64,000 bases of DNA, taken from NCBI RefSeq assembly GCF_011777505.1, contig NZ_JAATJT010000001.1:868001-932000 (forward strand), in the 5' to 3' direction. The DNA comes from Gaetbulibacter sp. S0825. GTDB lineage: Bacteria > Bacteroidota > Bacteroidia > Flavobacteriales > Flavobacteriaceae. The notes under the pieces were generated by a model. That model saw only the letters and a list, made by a program, of their open reading frames with translations. It did not search any database and was not told the DNA's origin. Shown one piece after another: positions 60,511-64,000 of the stretch. The position numbers and the translations under genes were made by a program. Positions within the stretch are counted from its first letter, which is position 1, and every line of letters starts with the position of its first letter.

Positions 60511-61188
60511 ATGAAGAATTATATTTTATTATTTATACTCTTATTTATTGCGAAAACTTCTGCGCAACAAGGAGAACTCGTAGGAATGAATAGGGCAGTA
60601 GAAAGTCATAGATTAGATAAAAACTCAATAATAATTGATAAAGAAACCTCTAAAAAAATAACCCTTGCTGAGTATAGAGAATTATGGAAGCAGTATCCAA
60701 ATTCATATACAGAAATGAAGGAAGAAGATCTTTATGGTAATCCAATATCATTCTATTACATAAAATCTCCTAGGCCATTAAATGAAAATATTATTGGAAA
60801 AAGCATTCAAATTCACAGAAAGGATATTAATGATGAAGAGTTTGATTTAAGCAAAATAAAAGGTAAAAATATTTTGATTATCTTACAATTAGACCTAGAG
60901 TTTCCAATGATAAATGTTGATTTAATTAAAGAAGCAGAAAATTTAGCCCTAAAAAAAGAAGGCTTTATTTCAGTTATAATTTCTCATACTAATTACGACA
61001 ATGCAAAAGTTTTTGCATCTGAGCACAATTTAAAATCAATTATTATTCCTAATTCAATTAATTTGATAAGCCAAAAGTTCAAATTCTCTAGATATCCTAT
61101 GTTTTTAATTTTGAATGAAGAAAAAAATGTAGAGTCTGCTGTGAAATATGATTATGAGCTAGAAGAAGAGTTGTTAAAATTTGAGTAG
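60511..61188 (+). CDS. Secreted thioredoxin-like protein without cysteines
   Basis: A protein of 225 residues with a signal peptide ([19 protein letters not shown]). The second half follows the TlpA/AhpC layout: '[18 protein letters not shown]' near 117, then an alpha-beta unit '[19 protein letters not shown]', and '[17 protein letters not shown]', which matches the cis-proline strand and hairpin of the fold. There is no cysteine in the whole protein, so it cannot be a redox enzyme. I give only the fold as likely; the role is unknown. It lies 9 bases after ruvB and overlaps the queG start. Confidence 0.6.
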   Translation: MKNYILLFILLFIAKTSAQQGELVGMNRAVESHRLDKNSIIIDKETSKKITLAEYRELWKQYPNSYTEMKEEDLYGNPISFYYIKSPRPLNENIIGKSIQIHRKDINDEEFDLSKIKGKNILIILQLDLEFPMINVDLIKEAENLALKKEGFISVIISHTNYDNAKVFASEHNLKSIIIPNSINLISQKFKFSRYPMFLILNEEKNVESAVKYDYELEEELLKFE

Positions 61189-62107
61189 TAAAACAACACA
61201 TACAAATCTCATTAAAACCGAAGCCAAACGCCTCGGTTTTTTGTCTTGTGGTATTAGTAAGGCAGCTTTTTTAGAAAAAGAAGCGCCTCGTTTAGAAAAT
61301 TGGTTAAACAACAATATGCATGGCCAAATGCAATACATGGAAAACCATTTTGATAAGCGCCTTGACCCAACAAAACTGGTCGAAGGTTCTAAAAGTGTTG
61401 TGTCTTTATTATTGAATTATTTCCCTTCTAAAACTCAAAAAGACATAACTGCTCCAAAACTCAGTAAATATGCTTACGGAACAGATTACCATTTCGTCAT
61501 AAAAGACAAACTGAAATCGCTTCTACAGTTTATTCAAGAAGAAATAGGAGAAGTAGAAGGCAGGGCTTTTGTAGATTCTGCTCCTGTATTAGACAAAGCT
61601 TGGGCAGCAAAATCAGGTTTAGGTTGGATAGGCAAACATAGTAACCTGCTAACGCAACAAGTGGGCTCTTTCTATTTTATTGCTGAGTTGATTATCGATT
61701 TAGAATTAGAATACGATACACCAGTTACTGATCATTGTGGTACTTGTACTGCCTGTATTGATGCTTGCCCTACACAAGCAATTACAGAGCCTTATGTGGT
61801 TGATGGTAGCAAATGTATTTCGTATGTCACCATTGAACTTAAAGAAAATATTCCAACGGAGTTTAAGGGACAATTAGATGATTGGATGTTTGGTTGCGAT
61901 GTATGCCAAGATGTATGCCCTTGGAATCGTTTTTCAAAACCACATAACGAGCCATTGTTTAATCCGCATCCAGAACTACTCGATATGACCAAAAAAGATT
62001 GGGAAGAGATTACGGAAGATACTTTTAAAAAAGTGTTTAAAAAATCGGCAGTAAAACGTACAAAATTCTCAGGACTTACTAGGAACATTAAATTTTTAAA
62101 AGATTAG
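61181..62107 (+). CDS. queG: Epoxyqueuosine reductase (TTG start)
   Basis: Cobalamin and iron-sulfur enzyme that completes queuosine in the wobble position of tRNA. No ATG exists before residue about 45, and the family N-terminus is reached only from TTG at 61181, which overlaps the previous gene by 8 bases. The 308-residue protein has '[24 protein letters not shown]' near 18, '[27 protein letters not shown]' near 127, and two 4Fe-4S motifs, [12 protein letters not shown] and, with C-terminal partners, [11 protein letters not shown]. Length is slightly below the E. coli protein (379), as common in Bacteroidota. Confidence 0.95.
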   Translation: MSSKTTHTNLIKTEAKRLGFLSCGISKAAFLEKEAPRLENWLNNNMHGQMQYMENHFDKRLDPTKLVEGSKSVVSLLLNYFPSKTQKDITAPKLSKYAYGTDYHFVIKDKLKSLLQFIQEEIGEVEGRAFVDSAPVLDKAWAAKSGLGWIGKHSNLLTQQVGSFYFIAELIIDLELEYDTPVTDHCGTCTACIDACPTQAITEPYVVDGSKCISYVTIELKENIPTEFKGQLDDWMFGCDVCQDVCPWNRFSKPHNEPLFNPHPELLDMTKKDWEEITEDTFKKVFKKSAVKRTKFSGLTRNIKFLKD

Positions 62108-62134
62108 GCAATTAATTTCTAGGTTGTATCTTTG
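62104..62134 (+). promoter_or_regulatory. Promoter of maeB
   Basis: TTA (62104-62106), spacer of 20, TATCTTTG (62127-62134): full -7 match, one mismatch in -33. The predicted start of transcription gives a leader of about 20 bases. Confidence 0.6.
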
Positions 62135-62159
62135 CCAATTCATAGCAACTAACTAATAT

Positions 62160-64000
62160 ATGAGCAAGGAAAGTAAACGAAGAGAGGCCTTAATTTATCA
62201 CGCAAAACCAAATCCTGGAAAAATAAAAGTAGTACCAACTAAAAGGTACGCCACGCAAAGAGATTTATCTTTAGCGTATTCACCTGGAGTAGCCGAACCT
62301 TGTTTAGAGATTGAAAAAGATAAAGCCAATGCTTATAAATATACAGCAAAAGGAAACTTAGTAGCGGTAATTTCTAACGGAACAGCTGTTTTAGGACTTG
62401 GAAACATTGGGCCTGAAGCATCAAAACCAGTGATGGAAGGAAAAGGCTTGCTTTTTAAAATTTTCGCAGATATTGATGTGTTTGATATAGAAGTAGATAC
62501 CGAAAATGTTGAAGAATTTATTCAAACAGTAAAAAATATTGCACCAACTTTTGGAGGCATTAACCTTGAAGATATTAAAGCACCCGAAGCTTTTGAAATT
62601 GAAAGGCGTTTAAAGGAAGAGCTTGATATTCCTGTAATGCATGATGACCAACATGGTACTGCTATTATTTCGGCTGCTGCATTGCTCAACGCATTAGAAA
62701 TTATTGAAAAAAATATAGAAGATGTCACTATTGTAATAAGTGGCGCTGGAGCTGCTGCAATTTCTTGTACACGACTATACCAATCTTTTGGAGCTAAGAG
62801 AGATAATATTGTCATGCTAGATAGTAAAGGTGTCATTAGAAAAGACAGAGACAATTTGACTTCTCAAAAAGCAGAATATGCTACATCAAGAGACATCACT
62901 ACTCTTGAAGATGCTATGGAAAATGCTGACGTGTTTATTGGCTTATCAACATCAGATATTGTAACGCCTGAGATGCTTAAAACAATGGCAAAAGACCCAA
63001 TAGTCTTTGCTATGGCAAACCCAGATCCAGAAATAGCTTATCAACTAGCTGTAGATACTAGAGACGATATTATTATGGCAACTGGACGTAGTGATCATCC
63101 TAATCAGGTAAATAATGTACTAGGGTTTCCATTTATTTTTAGAGGTGCTTTAGATGTTAGAGCTACAGCTATTAATGAAGAAATGAAAAAAGCTGCGGTT
63201 ATTGCTTTGGCAGATTTAGCAAAAGAACCTGTCCCAGAACAAGTAAATGTAGCCTACGGAGAAACACGTTTAACATTTGGAAGAGACTATATTATTCCAA
63301 AACCTTTCGATCCTCGATTAATAGGTGTTGTACCACCAGCTGTAGCAAAAGCAGCTATGGATAGTGGTGTAGCGACAGAGCCTATTGAAGATTGGGACAA
63401 ATATGAACAGCATTTATTGCAGCGTTTAGGAAACGACAACAAATTAGTTCGATTATTGCACAGTCGCGCCAAACTAAATCCTAAACGAGTTGTTTTTGCT
63501 GAAGCTGATCAATTAACCGTTTTAAAAGCCGCCCAAATAGTTCATGAAGAAGGTATTGCTATACCGATTTTATTGGGGCGTCGTGATAAAATAGAAAAAC
63601 TAAAGGAAGAGATTGAATTTGATGCAGATGTAGAAATTATCGATCCGAAATCTGATGAGCAAGAAGAAACCAAGAATGCCTACGCGGATATTTATTGGGG
63701 TCAAAGCAAAAGGCGTGGAATTACTCAACTAACAGCTAGAAAATTATTAAGAGAACGTAATTACTATGCGGCAATGATGGTAAATGAAGGCGATGCGGAT
63801 GCACTTATTTCAGGATTTTCAAGAAATTACCCAACAGTCGTAAAACCAATGTTAGAACTTATTGGACTTGATAAAGGAGCTACTAGAATTGCTACGACCA
63901 ATGTGTTAATGACCCAACGAGGATCATTGTTTTTAAGTGATACATCCATAAATATTGACCCAACCTCAAAAGACCTTGCCAAAATTGCACAAATGACTGC
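62160..64000 (+). CDS. maeB: NADP-dependent malic enzyme, 5' part (cut by window edge)
   Basis: Decarboxylates malate to pyruvate with NADPH. The ATG is at 62160 and the frame is open to the window end, 613 codons. The malic domain covers about residues 1-425: '[19 protein letters not shown]' near 38, '[23 protein letters not shown]' near 75 and 'HDDQHGTA' near 161. From about residue 430 the sequence passes into a phosphotransacetylase-like domain ('[17 protein letters not shown]', '[11 protein letters not shown]'), as in the hybrid MaeB proteins of about 760 residues. In E. coli this domain is catalytically inactive and regulatory, binding acetyl-CoA. Confidence 0.93.
   Translation, partial: MSKESKRREALIYHAKPNPGKIKVVPTKRYATQRDLSLAYSPGVAEPCLEIEKDKANAYKYTAKGNLVAVISNGTAVLGLGNIGPEASKPVMEGKGLLFKIFADIDVFDIEVDTENVEEFIQTVKNIAPTFGGINLEDIKAPEAFEIERRLKEELDIPVMHDDQHGTAIISAAALLNALEIIEKNIEDVTIVISGAGAAAISCTRLYQSFGAKRDNIVMLDSKGVIRKDRDNLTSQKAEYATSRDITTLEDAMENADVFIGLSTSDIVTPEMLKTMAKDPIVFAMANPDPEIAYQLAVDTRDDIIMATGRSDHPNQVNNVLGFPFIFRGALDVRATAINEEMKKAAVIALADLAKEPVPEQVNVAYGETRLTFGRDYIIPKPFDPRLIGVVPPAVAKAAMDSGVATEPIEDWDKYEQHLLQRLGNDNKLVRLLHSRAKLNPKRVVFAEADQLTVLKAAQIVHEEGIAIPILLGRRDKIEKLKEEIEFDADVEIIDPKSDEQEETKNAYADIYWGQSKRRGITQLTARKLLRERNYYAAMMVNEGDADALISGFSRNYPTVVKPMLELIGLDKGATRIATTNVLMTQRGSLFLSDTSINIDPTSKDLAKIAQMT

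Noticed and set aside
1-64000. CRISPR arrays, insertion sequences, prophage or defence systems
   Set aside because: I looked for regularly spaced repeats, transposase or integrase motifs and known defence domains and saw none.

Overview
The window reads as a piece of chromosome from a marine-type Flavobacteriaceae bacterium (Bacteroidota). The evidence is low GC, promoters of the Bacteroidota form TTG-N19-21-TAnnTTTG, a type IX secretion (T9SS) gliding adhesin with its PorP/SprF partner, an alternative complex III (Act) operon, DUF5686 and DUF5916 proteins, GH92 mannosidases, and the rplM-rpsI-rpsB-tsf / pyrH-frr order. I cannot name the genus from this alone.

Layout. (1) 1-6.4 kb, minus strand: rplM-rpsI-rpsB-tsf, then pyrH-frr, then a DUF5686-type outer-membrane barrel and the start of an MMPL/RND exporter that runs off the left edge. 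(2) 6.7-13.0 kb: a DUF5916/CBM9-like surface protein, a small ABM-like protein, a GIY-YIG-like protein and polA. (3) 13.0-17.6 kb: a cyanophycin module with isoaspartyl peptidase, cyanophycinase and cyanophycin synthetase. (4) 18.2-29.0 kb: a six-gene minus-strand run with three GH92 alpha-mannosidases, a sugar MFS permease, an unknown AT-rich lipoprotein and a Tat-type glycosylasparaginase. It looks like an operon for stripping high-mannose N-glycans, without SusC/SusD. (5) 29.2-34.8 kb: a membrane-anchored metallophosphoesterase, a cysteine-less thioredoxin-like protein, a NodB deacetylase and a DUF2723 (GT117-type) membrane protein. (6) 35.0-39.9 kb: tRNA-Gln(UUG), then rimP-nusA-infB behind a strong promoter and a terminator-like leader hairpin, then a SPOR protein. 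(7) 40.4-52.1 kb: actABCDEF-coxB-ctaD, the quinol-to-oxygen electron transfer chain. (8) 52.3-59.4 kb: repeat-rich adhesin, PorP/SprF and OmpA/PD40 protein. (9) 59.5-64.0 kb: ruvB, a secreted thioredoxin-like protein without cysteines, queG with a TTG start, and the start of maeB, cut by the right edge.

How the genes work together. Regions 3 and 4 both handle asparagine- or aspartate-linked nitrogen. The cyanophycin genes make and break Asp-Arg polymer. The GH92 operon would trim mannose from glycans and release the last GlcNAc from asparagine. The Act/Cox operon passes electrons from quinol through seven c-type hemes to a CuA oxidase. The rimP operon shows a layout that would allow NusA to repress its own operon by termination, as is known in Bacillus subtilis.

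The strongest leads are the rimP leader attenuator, the SusCD-less N-glycan operon with its unknown lipoprotein, a branched hairpin with a T-tract at the end of that operon, a tandem 19-bp repeat upstream of the gliding adhesin, and a multi-hairpin leader before rpsB. No phage, insertion sequence, CRISPR array or defence system was seen. No gene-free stretch exceeds 300 bases; the longest is 6374-6666, which holds the rplM promoter and nothing else I can recognise.
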